Source of the DNA: Nemertoderma westbladi
Lineage: Eukaryota > Xenacoelomorpha > Nemertodermatida > Nemertodermatidae
Assembly: GCA_032718475.1 (NCBI GenBank)
Contig: JAUCBJ010005895.1
Coordinates: forward strand, 1 to 39,338
Reading direction: 5' to 3'
Length of the DNA stretch: 39,338 bases
The translations under genes and the position numbers were made by a program. Of this stretch, positions 1 through 8,946 are shown piece after piece (the stretch's first letter is position 1; every line of letters starts with the position of its first letter). The notes under the pieces are model-generated. The model did not search any database, was not told the origin of the DNA, and saw only the letters and a program-made list of their open reading frames with translations.

Positions 1-130
1 TGTGTTAATTACCCGTTCATATAACTGTTTCATCCCATCTCATTGTGTTAATTACCTGTTCATACAACTGTTTCATCCCATCTCATTGTGTTAATTACCT
101 GTTCATATAATGTTTCATCCCATCTCGTCG
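1..130. repeat. 43-bp tandem repeat, 3 copies, at window edge
   Basis: Three consecutive units of about 43 bp begin with TGTGTTAATTACC and end with CATCCCATCTC. Units 1 and 2 differ by two substitutions; unit 3 has a 1-bp loss and a diverged end. The array may extend left of the window. It lies upstream of LINE A and could be part of that element's 5' UTR or promoter, but no boundary is visible. Confidence 0.85.
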
Positions 131-691
131 TTTAAATTATCGCCCACCATTACGTTTATATGGTTTATTACTTTTCTTTATAGCTCATAAATTAATAATA
201 ATAATATTATATTATTTTATTATATCTCATTATCCAGACTGCAAAGCGTTCCTTGTTGTACCCTTTATGTTTGTCTGTTTTGTGTTTATGTCTGTTCGTG
301 TGTGTTCAGTAACTTGTTAATTGATGTTATTGCATGTGACTGTTTATATTGTTTCCTGTTGCATTTTTTAAGTTCGTCTGTTCGGATTAGGTTATGTCTG
401 TTATGCTACTGCACTAATACAACACTGCAGACCATTAGTATTTTTGATTGCAAACCAACTCTAAATTCCTATTATTATGGTTGCATAATGGTAATTTCCA
501 AAGAAAGCTTGAACTGTGTCCATTGTACTCAATATCATGTTATCTAATTATTTGCTGCACTATTAATTAATTATTGTTTTATGTATTGACCATTTTTCTC
601 TTACATGTCAATTTGTGCCCTACATTACAGTCTAAAATTGTAATATTTATTTCACTGTCACAGTACATAGTGGTCATCCATATCCATCCGC
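131..691 (+). other. AT-rich DNA, presumed 5' flank or 5' UTR of LINE A
   Basis: This stretch contains an AT-rich patch (about 190-225) and T-rich sequence, with no convincing coding region. A short open frame at 302-547 has low-complexity, non-coding-like composition. By position it is probably the 5' UTR of the LINE that starts coding at 692, but no transcription start or target-site duplication was found. Confidence 0.4.
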
Positions 692-1495
692 ATGATGAAC
701 CTTGAAGATAGCATCATATGCCTTTCTGAAAGCGTCATCCGCCATGACCCACCTCCTGACACTGAAAATACCTACTCATTATCAGGTGTCCTTATGTCTG
801 AAAGTGACATAGAGCGGCTCAATGACCCCAAAGGGTGGTTATCTGACAACCTAATAGATGCTGTCATTAGCCACCTATGTGGCCAATACCCTGGTAGGAC
901 TAAGGTGTTCAACGCTCATTTTCTAGACACTTTTTCGAACCGCGGCTCTCATATAACGCAACGTCAAACTGATACTAGCATACTCCAGTATGACTTCCTG
1001 TTCTTTACAGTCAATATTAGGGGTTACCACTGGGCTCTGGCTGTTGTGCGTCCCAAGGCCCGGGTCATATTTTACTTTGATTCTATGGCGTGGCCTAACC
1101 CGGGCACTTTAAATACCATACAACGATGGGTCTCTTTTGAGGCATCTAGGTGTAACGTGACCATCCCGCCTTTTATGGTACGCCAGCTCCCCAAGAGACT
1201 TCAGTACGACGGCTCAAGTTGTGGCATCTACGTTATCAGGTTTGTTAAGATGTGTTTGGATGGAGGTTCACTCGACGGTATAAATGATAATTCCATCGGT
1301 ACTTTTAGGGTTTGGGTGGCCTCCCTTGTGAAAACATCAGCCACTGTGATCCCACCTGCCACCCCAATTAACACTACCGCACAACCTGCGCCCCTCCTAC
1401 CTGCCCCTCACAAACCGGACCCCCCCCCCCCCCATCAGGAAACCCCACAAATTGATCCACCCCCATCAGGACCACCGCAAAAAAGGTCCACCTAA
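692..1495 (+). CDS. LINE A ORF1: Ulp1/SENP-type (C48) cysteine protease domain with Pro-rich tail
   Basis: The 267-codon ORF has the signature of Ulp1 peptidases, which remove SUMO or related modifiers. A WLSDNLIDAVISHL-type substrate-binding helix lies near residue 49. The catalytic His is in HWALAVV (H113), the Asp in FYFD (D130), the oxyanion Gln is Q171 and the nucleophile is C177 in DGSSCG, with the family's usual six-residue Gln-to-Cys spacing. All four expected residues are present, so the domain looks functional. From about residue 225 the protein becomes Pro-rich and includes an HKPDPP motif that is the first unit of the repeats encoded in the next frame. The ORF crosses a run of 14 C (1420-1433) and stops at 1495. 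The ATG at 692 is followed by a second ATG. In LINEs the protease's role is unknown; self-processing or host SUMO modification are inferences. Confidence 0.85.
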   Translation: MMNLEDSIICLSESVIRHDPPPDTENTYSLSGVLMSESDIERLNDPKGWLSDNLIDAVISHLCGQYPGRTKVFNAHFLDTFSNRGSHITQRQTDTSILQYDFLFFTVNIRGYHWALAVVRPKARVIFYFDSMAWPNPGTLNTIQRWVSFEASRCNVTIPPFMVRQLPKRLQYDGSSCGIYVIRFVKMCLDGGSLDGINDNSIGTFRVWVASLVKTSATVIPPATPINTTAQPAPLLPAPHKPDPPPPHQETPQIDPPPSGPPQKRST

Positions 1496-4400
1496 ACCGG
1501 ATCCCCCTATACATGATACCCATGCTATACCAGACCCCCCTAAACCGGATCCCCCTATACGTGATACCCCTGCTAAACCAGACCCCGCTCAACCAGATCC
1601 CCATAAACCAGACCCCCCTCAACAAGATCCCCCTAAACCAGACCCCCCTAAACCGGATCCCCCTATACGTGATACCCCTGCTAAACAAGACCCCCCTCAA
1701 CCAGATCCCCATAAACCAGACCCCCCTCAACAAAACCCACCTAAACCAGATCCCCCTAAACCGGATCCCCCCATAAATGATACCCATGCTAAACCAGACC
1801 CCCAACAACCAGATCCCACTAAACCGGATCCCCCTACACATGATACCCCTGCCAAACCAGACCCCCCTAAACCTGACCCCACTAAGCCTGATACCCCTAA
1901 ACCAGCTCCAGCTTCCACTAGCAGCAAGCATTCTACTAGATCAACCACGTCTAGTCAACCGCAACTGCCCCAACAGACCCTTCAGGCCAAGGAAATCAAC
2001 AAACAGTGCCACCAGTGCCACTCTGTTAATTTAAGGAAACAAACTATTAGCTGCAACCATTGCACATTGATATTTCACCTCTCATGCATCGGTATGACCA
2101 AAGCTCAAGCTGCTCTCAGTAAGGCTTGGCAGTGTGATCATTGTGCGACATGTGCAGACGAGACAGACAACACGGGCAACACCTCTCATAGGATCGCGAG
2201 CCAACAACAGAGCCAGCATTCAACAAACAATGTTCCCCTGCAACCCAAACCTGTTGAGATCGACGAAGTGACCAAAACTCCATCTCATGACACGCAGACC
2301 CACCCGAATAACATTTGTAAACGGCAAGACGCTAATGGTAACATTGTTATAAGCAACAACCAATCAGACACCCAAAGACAATCTTCCCAGTCTCCTAGTT
2401 CAACGGGTTCCAATCGGGTAATATGCAATACCTGCACACATGCTTGTCTAAGGAATGCAGATGGCAAAATCCGTCGTCACAAAGGTATAGATGGTGTCTG
2501 CCCCGGGTCTGGCTCTTTCCATTCCCAACATAATGACTCCACCCAATGCAATGTACCACGGACCACCAACTCAGATGATTGCACTGCCAGTGTTGGGCCC
2601 CCTCCTGACCCATCTACACAGAATGCATTGCTCACAGCCATGGACCTCCTTGCCATCATCCGCTCAGCTAGATGCCGGGTTCTTAAGTTCATCCCACGCG
2701 GCTCTAGGATAAAGTTCTCCCTCTGCTTCCAGGATGTTATCCACAAGGTTTTACGTGATCCTACAAACACTCTTAATTGGCGTAACATGCTAATTATGCC
2801 TCAGTTATGCCTCAGGAAACCTGACAGAGGAGGACGTAACCGCCGCGTCTCACTTGCAACACTGATAAACAAACAGATCTGTGCATTTGTCTCATCACCT
2901 GATCCATCATGCCTCATTAAGCCACTGCCTAACAGATCAACAAAGGGAAAACCAAATGGTAAACCAATTAGTGACGAACGATTGCTTGAAAGGATTGCAA
3001 CATCAGTCGCAGAAAAACTTGACGAAGGTGATGTCAGGGGTGCAATCCGTATTGCTTGCTCAATCGACTCTCTCGCACCATTCGATGCAGTAACCCATGA
3101 AAAACTAATAGCAAAACACCCACCATGTCCAACAGATCGCCGTGAATTCCCAGCATCCTCTGTTCCTCCACTAACTTTAAGTCCTAGTGCAGTCAAAGGG
3201 GCAGTTGATAGTTTCCCACCTGGTAGTGCAGGGGGTCTTTCAGGATTGCGCCCTCAACACCTGAAAGATTGTCTATCGAAAAGGAATCAGGCCTCTGGGG
3301 TCCCCCTCCTGGAAGAACTCACCGAATTAGTCAACCTAATTCTCTCCGGCTCAGTTCCTTCAGTGGTCCGCCCAATCTTTGCCGGTGCAGCATTAACAGC
3401 ATTCATAAAGAAGGATGGGGGGACCCGTCCAATAGCTGTCGGAGAGACCCTAAGGCGCCTTGTCGCGAAAGGCGCATCTAAATCACAGGTTGAAAGCTGC
3501 TCTAGGAAGTTATGTCCTTTACAACTCGGGTTTGGAGTGCCGGGTGGTGCTGAGGCAGCAGCCCATGCTACCAGAAGCTACGCTTCATCAGCACAACCAG
3601 GTGAAGTACTGTTGAAACTAGATTTCAAAAACGCCTTCAATACCATCCGCCGTGACTTTGTTGCTGAATGCATTGCTGAAGATGCACCACAATTGCTACC
3701 ATTTTTTGACACGTGCTACAATGAGGACACAATACTGACATTCGGAAGTGAACTAACAATCGACTCTTCAGAAGGATTTCAGCAGGGTGACCCCTTGGCT
3801 ATATACGGATTTTGCTCAGGTTTGCATAAGAAGCTCCAGATCCTTCTCTCACGCTTAAAATTAGCCTATGTTGACGATGTCTCAATGGGGGATGCATGGG
3901 AGAGAGTATTGGAAGACTTATTTAGTTTCCGTAAAGCTTGTGAGGAAATCGGGCTGGAGCTAAACACACCCAAGTGTGAACTGATAGTTTTCCACCCAGA
4001 AAGTGCAAATGCCCCACAAATCATTGCTGCATTCAGGGATGTTTTGCCTGACATCACACTGACCCCTGCGGAAGACTTAATCATTCTGGGCTCCCCAATC
4101 GGACCAAGGGCACTGACATCTGCATTGACAGATAAGTATGACGCTCTGAAAGTGTTTGCAAGTCGCCTCCTCATCCTAAACAGCCATGATGCCTACTACC
4201 TTCTCCGTAACTGCCTTGCTATCCCAAAGCTAACTTATATACTCAGAACTTCACCTGCATTTGTGGCAAAGGAAATCCTCTCTGATATGGACAACTGTCT
4301 ACGTGAGACCCTAGCATCCATTACCAATGCGTCTATGACTGAATCAGTTTGGAGGCAGGCCACCCTACCATGTTGCCTGGGAGGGATTGGTATCCCAATG

Positions 4401-5357
4401 CCATCTGTAGTTGCTCCTGGTGCATATCTGGCTTCCGTCAGTAAATGCCGTTCCCTAACAAACCAAATTCATACTGTCGATGCCCCTGCAACAACATTCC
4501 AAGACGCACTAAATGTCTGGCGTTCACTAGGTGGAACTTGTATTCCAAATCAACTTGACTCACAGAGAAGTTGGCTTGAACCGCTCTATAAGCTTCAGGC
4601 TGACCAGTTACTTACATCCGCAAGTCCATCAGATACAGGTCGTATCAGGGGGTGCCAGGCACCAGGATCTGCCGACTGGTTGAACACACTTCCATCTGGA
4701 ACACTTGCCCTCCGTTTGTCGAATGTACAGTTTACGATAGCTGCTGGCCTACGCCTCGGTGCACCTGTTTGTACTCCCCATACTTGTGTATGTGGCGCTG
4801 AAGCTGATGGTCTTGGCTACCACTCTTTGTCGTGCAAATCGACAAAGAGTAAACACGGACGACATAGGGAGGGGAATAACGCCATACATAGAGCGTTTTC
4901 TTCGGCAGAGATCCCGTCCACACTTGAACCTGTTGGACTCTGCAGGAATGATGGCAAGCGGCCAGACGGCGCAACTCACCTAAACTGGTCCCAGGGAAAA
5001 AGACTGGCATGGGACTTTACTTGTGTGAATCGCATGGCAGCTTCATACAGCAATTTGGCTGAATCGGAGGGTTCTGCCGTAGCCGAAATGGCCGAAGCTA
5101 GAAAGATCGCCAAATACAGCGACATTTCGTCTACTGTCATTCTCCAACCAATCGCGGTGGAAACGCTAGGAGGATTTGGTCCTCTGACTTTAAAGTTCCT
5201 CCGCGAAATCGGGAGAAAGATAATATCAGTCAACGGCGACCCGCGCTCTTCTATATACTTGAGACAGCGCCTCGGCATCTGCGTACAGGCTGGCAATGCC
5301 TCTTGCATCATCGAGTCACTAAACTACACGCCACCGATACCAGTAAAAGAACTTTAA
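1452..5357 (+). CDS. LINE A ORF2: Pro-rich repeats, PHD finger, reverse transcriptase, CCHC and RLE
   Basis: A 1301-codon frame without a stop. Domains in order: KPDPP-type repeats (residues about 10-165); a PHD-like CxxC...C-HxxC...CxxC cluster (about 184-235); a second Cys/His cluster (about 322-350); RT with a TRPI motif (about 655), motif A LDFKNAF (about 723), motif B QQGDP, and YVDD as the catalytic core (about 805); a CVC...H...C knuckle (about 1112-1130); and an RLE with RPDG (about 1169) and WDFTCV (about 1187). The Asp residues expected of RT and of the PD-(D/E)xK-type nuclease are present. The 1452 codon is TTG, and the same frame stays open upstream past the C-run, so this is not an independent start. 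It probably continues ORF1 after a one-base frame change. An unbroken ORF this long suggests recent activity. Confidence 0.85.
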   Translation: MIHPHQDHRKKGPPKPDPPIHDTHAIPDPPKPDPPIRDTPAKPDPAQPDPHKPDPPQQDPPKPDPPKPDPPIRDTPAKQDPPQPDPHKPDPPQQNPPKPDPPKPDPPINDTHAKPDPQQPDPTKPDPPTHDTPAKPDPPKPDPTKPDTPKPAPASTSSKHSTRSTTSSQPQLPQQTLQAKEINKQCHQCHSVNLRKQTISCNHCTLIFHLSCIGMTKAQAALSKAWQCDHCATCADETDNTGNTSHRIASQQQSQHSTNNVPLQPKPVEIDEVTKTPSHDTQTHPNNICKRQDANGNIVISNNQSDTQRQSSQSPSSTGSNRVICNTCTHACLRNADGKIRRHKGIDGVCPGSGSFHSQHNDSTQCNVPRTTNSDDCTASVGPPPDPSTQNALLTAMDLLAIIRSARCRVLKFIPRGSRIKFSLCFQDVIHKVLRDPTNTLNWRNMLIMPQLCLRKPDRGGRNRRVSLATLINKQICAFVSSPDPSCLIKPLPNRSTKGKPNGKPISDERLLERIATSVAEKLDEGDVRGAIRIACSIDSLAPFDAVTHEKLIAKHPPCPTDRREFPASSVPPLTLSPSAVKGAVDSFPPGSAGGLSGLRPQHLKDCLSKRNQASGVPLLEELTELVNLILSGSVPSVVRPIFAGAALTAFIKKDGGTRPIAVGETLRRLVAKGASKSQVESCSRKLCPLQLGFGVPGGAEAAAHATRSYASSAQPGEVLLKLDFKNAFNTIRRDFVAECIAEDAPQLLPFFDTCYNEDTILTFGSELTIDSSEGFQQGDPLAIYGFCSGLHKKLQILLSRLKLAYVDDVSMGDAWERVLEDLFSFRKACEEIGLELNTPKCELIVFHPESANAPQIIAAFRDVLPDITLTPAEDLIILGSPIGPRALTSALTDKYDALKVFASRLLILNSHDAYYLLRNCLAIPKLTYILRTSPAFVAKEILSDMDNCLRETLASITNASMTESVWRQATLPCCLGGIGIPMPSVVAPGAYLASVSKCRSLTNQIHTVDAPATTFQDALNVWRSLGGTCIPNQLDSQRSWLEPLYKLQADQLLTSASPSDTGRIRGCQAPGSADWLNTLPSGTLALRLSNVQFTIAAGLRLGAPVCTPHTCVCGAEADGLGYHSLSCKSTKSKHGRHREGNNAIHRAFSSAEIPSTLEPVGLCRNDGKRPDGATHLNWSQGKRLAWDFTCVNRMAASYSNLAESEGSAVAEMAEARKIAKYSDISSTVILQPIAVETLGGFGPLTLKFLREIGRKIISVNGDPRSSIYLRQRLGICVQAGNASCIIESLNYTPPIPVKEL
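1495..1900 (+). repeat. In-frame Pro-rich minisatellite inside LINE A
   Basis: Sub-units of roughly 15-18 bp encoding KPDPP-like pentads or hexads are organised into a longer period of 108 bp (36 codons), for example between the copies starting near 1541 and 1649. The period is a multiple of three, so expansion or contraction keeps the frame. It forms a flexible linker between the protease and the PHD finger. An antisense open frame across it (1374-1931) is a composition shadow. Confidence 0.85.
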
Positions 5358-5994
5358 CAAGACAATGTGATAGCATGGTCAGCTGACACGCATGCGTATT
5401 TTTCCCAAATGTTTTTTGGAAAAAATCCAAGTCCGTATTCGTGCTGATTCCATCTCTCGTAACAACACTGAATTATAATGATTACACCGACATCCTGGGG
5501 TCCGATCTAGCTTCATAATAGGGCAAAATTTCGTATATATTTGTAAATGATTAAATACTTGCATTTACAATCTTTTTTTTCTTTTTTTATACTTATTAAT
5601 ATATTTTAATATTTTTAATAATTAATATTTTAATATTAATCATAAATGCTAATTTTTACTCATTACTACATTTTACATTTGATTAAATTTACTTAGGTTA
5701 ATTTACAATAAGTTGAGTAAATTTTATATAATAAACAAATTTTATTTCATATGCGACCAATTTATGCTGGAAAACTTATTACAGTAATTGCGAGTCTCAC
5801 TCATATAATCTCACTCACTCATATAACCAATCAGCATACTGTAAAGGGGAGGTAGAGCCATAAGTAGGTAAATTGTTATTAAAACAAATGTTTGCCACTA
5901 TTTATCTACTGTAATTTATCAAAATGTTTATTACAGTAACTATAAAATTTCTAACTAAATTTTGAAATTTCAAATGTTGCTAGCTACGTTTAAC
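5358..5994. other. LINE A 3' UTR grading into AT-rich DNA
   Basis: About 210 bp of mixed-composition sequence follows the LINE A stop. It contains a perfect 9-bp stem (5541-5549 and 5562-5570, 12-nt loop) directly before a T-rich tract. From about 5590 the DNA is very AT-rich, with a short direct repeat of CTCACTCATATAA near 5798-5830. No poly(A) or microsatellite tail and no coding sequence are visible. Confidence 0.5.
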
Positions 5995-6240
5995 CATCTA
6001 GCTGGTGGAGTAGTCACTCGAATGCTTCTAGATGTGAGTCCCGGATTCGATCCCTTGGCGAGCCAGTTACCATTTCGTAAAAACCAACCCAGCGATAGGC
6101 CTATGTGAACCTGGCTTATGCTGGGGGAGAAAAAAATAAAAATAAATTTATTTACGGAGTGTTTACCATTGGGAGTTAGTGTGGCGCCCTCATCCCTGCC
6201 TTATAGGTAACAGTCGAGACAGTTGCCCTTCAAAATACAC
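5995..6240 (+). mobile_element. tRNA-derived SINE (candidate)
   Basis: TGGTGGAGTAG at 6003-6013 fits the Pol III box A consensus, and GGATTCGATCC at 6043-6053 is a close box B match. The 40-bp spacing fits a tRNA-like head. It is followed by a non-tRNA body with an A-rich stretch near 6128-6150 and about 90 bp more. The tRNA of origin was not identified, and the 3' limit and duplication are not resolved. No second copy was noticed in the window. Confidence 0.6.
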
Positions 6241-6403
6241 TAAATTTTTTTAGAATCATACGAAAGATAATTCTCAAAAACCGTAATAAAAAGCCCGATA
6301 AAATAATATTGTAACTTATTATATTAATTTATTGATGAATCATTATGAATCATATAATAATTAGATGGGAAATGTGGATTGAGATCCCATCCTATTATAA
6401 CAA

Positions 6404-6598
6404 TGAAATTGAAATTATTGATTATAATGATTATAATTATATACATATATATATACATACAGATTATAATGATTATAATTACCAAATTATAATTATATAC
6501 ATATATATATACATACAGATTATAATGATTATAATTACCAAATTATAATTATATACATATATATATACATACAGATTATAATGATTATAATTACCAAA
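6404..6598. repeat. 56-bp AT-rich minisatellite, about 3.4 copies
   Basis: The CAGATTATAATG anchor recurs at 6460, 6516 and 6572, exactly 56 bp apart, with a partial unit on the left. Each unit carries a (TA)n core within ATACATATATATATACATAC. Open frames across it (6345-6548) are low-complexity artefacts. Confidence 0.9.
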
Positions 6599-7080
6599 TT
6601 AGTATATTATTTTATGAGTTTGTAATCATTGTTCTATTGTTCGATTTGATTTGTGAGCTCTTTATATATTTGATTGAAATGCTGGAAAAGCCTAAAATTT
6701 ATGTTTGATTTCCTTTCAGGCATATGATGATAATGAAGAAACTCTGTACAAGAGATGGGTGGTGGGATTCTGTACAAGAAGCTCTATACTGTACAAGATA
6801 TGGGTGTGGTGGGATTCTCAAGGTTTATGTTATAGCCGTTTTAAATGTTTGATGTTAAATTAAATGAAAAATTAAACTCAGTTCCTGTGGCATCTGGAGT
6901 TGGTGCGCAAATCAAATACTGTATTAATATGTGATGAGTAGGTGATGTATAATAGGTAAGGTGATGTATAACTATATATAGTTATACATAGTTGAAAATA
7001 CCAATAATGCACTTATTTATATCAGTACGTTAGACAGACGTGCGTCAATAATGCACTAATTTATAATAGAATGTATGTCT
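6599..7080. other. AT-rich spacer with a 26-bp perfect palindrome
   Basis: No gene is visible. There is a perfect 26-bp palindrome at 6964-6989. It is preceded by two direct GTGATGTATAA words. Two near-copies of AATAATGCACTTATTTATA are spaced 45 bp apart (about 7002 and 7047). Confidence 0.6.
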
Positions 7081-7562
7081 GTCCAGGATTTGGAAGTCCC
7101 ATAGAATAAAACAGAATCTCAAGGTTCGATTAATTAGGGGTGCAGTATAATCATTCCCCTTAAATGGGGTCCATACTGGACTTTAACTGCAGAACATACC
7201 AAATCTCTGCATGCTTACACAAGAATGCTGAGCCGGGTTTATTTTGTCAAATACAATGAACTCATCTCCAATGAGACTCTATACATCATTGGAGATATTT
7301 CATTAGTCTCACCTAGCTTGACATTTTAACTGCGCTGCCTCCGCTTTGCAGGACATTGCTTTCGCCGTGAGGACCAGCCAGTGCATAATCTTGTGCTTGA
7401 GCGTCCTCATGGAGTGAATAAGCATGGTGGACAGCCCATGAATTTCTTGAGACGTCTCTTAAAATACACTATCCTTGAAGATGCGGATGATCTAGCAAAT
7501 GTTATGACTGTTATGGAGTTGTGGCGGCGCAATTTTATCGACAATCCGACACATCATTCTTA
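7081..7562 (+). pseudogene. Decayed 3' fragment of LINE B (RT C-terminal region)
   Basis: The DNA aligns by eye along its whole length with the C-terminal part of the LINE B copy at 17987-18470. Shared words include CCAGGATTTGGAAGTC, TTTGCAGGACAT, GTGAGGACCAGCCAGTGCAT and GAATAAGCATGGTGGACAGC. It has stops (for example in the segment before 7340), small indels and many substitutions, so it is the oldest of the three LINE B copies here. A 60-codon open frame (7381-7563) is a remnant. No tail or target-site duplication was found. Confidence 0.85.
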
Positions 7563-7654
7563 ATATATGTAATATTTTTTATTCCAAAATTGTAACATTA
7601 ACAACGCCGTTAGTATTAACAGCGAGTTGTTATTTAGCACTTTACAACTTTAGA

Positions 7655-7782
7655 GGACATTACAGCATTGTATTGGCCTGTACATTTAGTATTGTATTGG
7701 GTGCTGTAATGTCCCTTGTTTATGTGGTAACCAATGACGGCGAGCTGTAAAGTTACGGCGTCATTGGTTACCACGTAAACAA
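7655..7782. repeat. Two adjacent inverted repeats (hairpins)
   Basis: GGACATTACAGCA (7655-7667) is the perfect reverse complement of 7702-7714. Immediately after, 7716-7739 pairs with 7759-7782 over 24 bp with one mismatch and a 19-nt loop. Adjacent long stems suggest a fold-back or MITE remnant, but no terminal duplication or second copy was found. Confidence 0.7.
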
Positions 7783-8473
7783 TAGGTGGAAATTTGCCTA
7801 ACAGCCAGATAGGCCTACTGCATTACCTACCGGTAGGCGGGGTATAGCTATTAATAACCAGTAGGGCCTAGCTATATTATTATAACATGGCTCCAAACGC
7901 CAACATAAATATAAGCTAACTTATTTATTTATGAAATCATTTATGTCCTTTTTACATTTTCAAATTTCACAAAAATTAAATTTTTAGGGCACTTTTCTTA
8001 ATTCAAAATTTAGAAAATCTTTTTTCATACATATTTGGTTATAAAATGAGAACAAATTCTAGTTTCGAAATTCTGTCAAAGAATTATATTCTTATTGAGT
8101 TTATGAGCAGAGCAAAAGAAACAGAATCAAAGTCCATTGAGAAATGCCGGAGGAGTAGCATTTTAAAAAATTTAGAAAATCCCAAAATCGAGAAATAATA
8201 AAGACCAGTAAAATGCATTTAAAGTTTTTAAACCTTCCCGCGCAAAATTTAAAATTGTCTATTTGACTGTGTAATAATTAAAATGGTAATTTATGCCTCT
8301 CAATAACAACTAAAGGTCGGAATTTATAACAAATGAATTATGTATAATTACCTCAATACTATACAGGATAAAGATAACCTATATCCACAAATGGATGCAT
8401 AGGAAAGTGCGTAGTGCTTTAGTATATCAATAATTTTATAGCTATAGAATGTAGCTTTAGTAGACAATAATTC
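7783..8473. other. AT-rich DNA without recognisable genes
   Basis: Mostly AT-rich, with AGGCCT words near 7810-7870. I see no coding region, tRNA or repeat unit here. Confidence 0.5.
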
Positions 8474-8946
8474 CATAGCGCAGATTGGGTCACAGAAGGT
8501 GCTGACGTACGCCTGGTAGAGGATCTTCATAGCATAGCGCAGATTGGGTCACAGAAGGTGCTGACGTACGCCTGGTAGAGGATCTTCATAGCATAGCGCA
8601 GATTGGGTCACAGAAGGTGCTGACGTACGCCTGGTAGAGGATCTTCATAGCATAGCGCAGATTGGGTCACAGAAGGTGCTGACGTACGCCTGGTAGAGGA
8701 TCTTCATAGCATAGCGCAGATTGGGTCACAGAAGGTGCTGACGTACGCCTGGTAGAGGATCTTCATAGCATAGCGCAGATTGGGTCACAGAAGGTGCTGA
8801 CGTACGCCTGGTAGAGGATCTTCATAGCATAGCGCAGATTGGGTCACAGAAGGTGCTGACGTACGCCTGGTAGAGGATCTTCATAGCATAGCGCAGATTG
8901 GGTCACAGAAGGTGCTGACGTACGCCTGGTAGAGGATCTTCATAGC
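8474..8946. repeat. 59-bp minisatellite, 8 near-identical copies, coding-like unit
   Basis: CAGATTGGG anchors occur at 8481, 8540, 8599, 8658, 8717, 8776, 8835 and 8894, exactly 59 bp apart. Units look essentially identical, which indicates recent expansion or homogenisation. GC content is well above the flanks. Read on the minus strand, one unit plus its right flank (to about 8998) is open with GC-ending codons, giving a peptide that includes KILYQAYVSTFCDPICA. Because 59 is not a multiple of three, the frame changes at each unit. It may derive from an exon; no family was identified. Confidence 0.95.

Larger units (their letters stand above)
692..5590 (+). mobile_element. LINE A: NeSL-like non-LTR retrotransposon with Ulp1 protease and RLE
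   Basis: Two long open frames on the same strand together encode a Ulp1 (C48) cysteine protease, a Pro-rich repeat linker, a PHD-type finger, a second Cys/His cluster, RT, a CCHC knuckle and a C-terminal restriction-like endonuclease. A C-terminal RLE is the hallmark of early-branching LINEs (R2, NeSL, CRE groups), and a Ulp1-type protease is known from NeSL-1 of nematodes, so NeSL-like is the best fit. The 5' limit is unknown. The 3' UTR runs at least to a 9-bp hairpin (5541-5549 with 5562-5570) followed by a T-rich tract. No U2 snRNA or spliced-leader sequence was recognised next to it, so target specificity cannot be judged here. Confidence 0.8.

Noticed and set aside
302-547. 81-codon plus-strand open frame
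   Set aside because: Low-complexity, AT-rich composition and no motif; it lies in the presumed 5' UTR of LINE A.
1374-1931. 185-codon minus-strand open frame rich in Gly, Ile, Arg and Trp
   Set aside because: It is the antisense shadow of the in-frame KPDPP repeats of LINE A; its repetitive composition follows from that repeat.
5358-5600. U2 snRNA or spliced-leader target next to LINE A
   Set aside because: Some NeSL-group LINEs are site-specific, so I looked for U2-like and spliced-leader-like sequence around the element and found none by eye.
6345-6548. 67-codon open frame
   Set aside because: Encoded by the 56-bp AT-rich minisatellite (Ile, Tyr and Asn only); no sign of coding.
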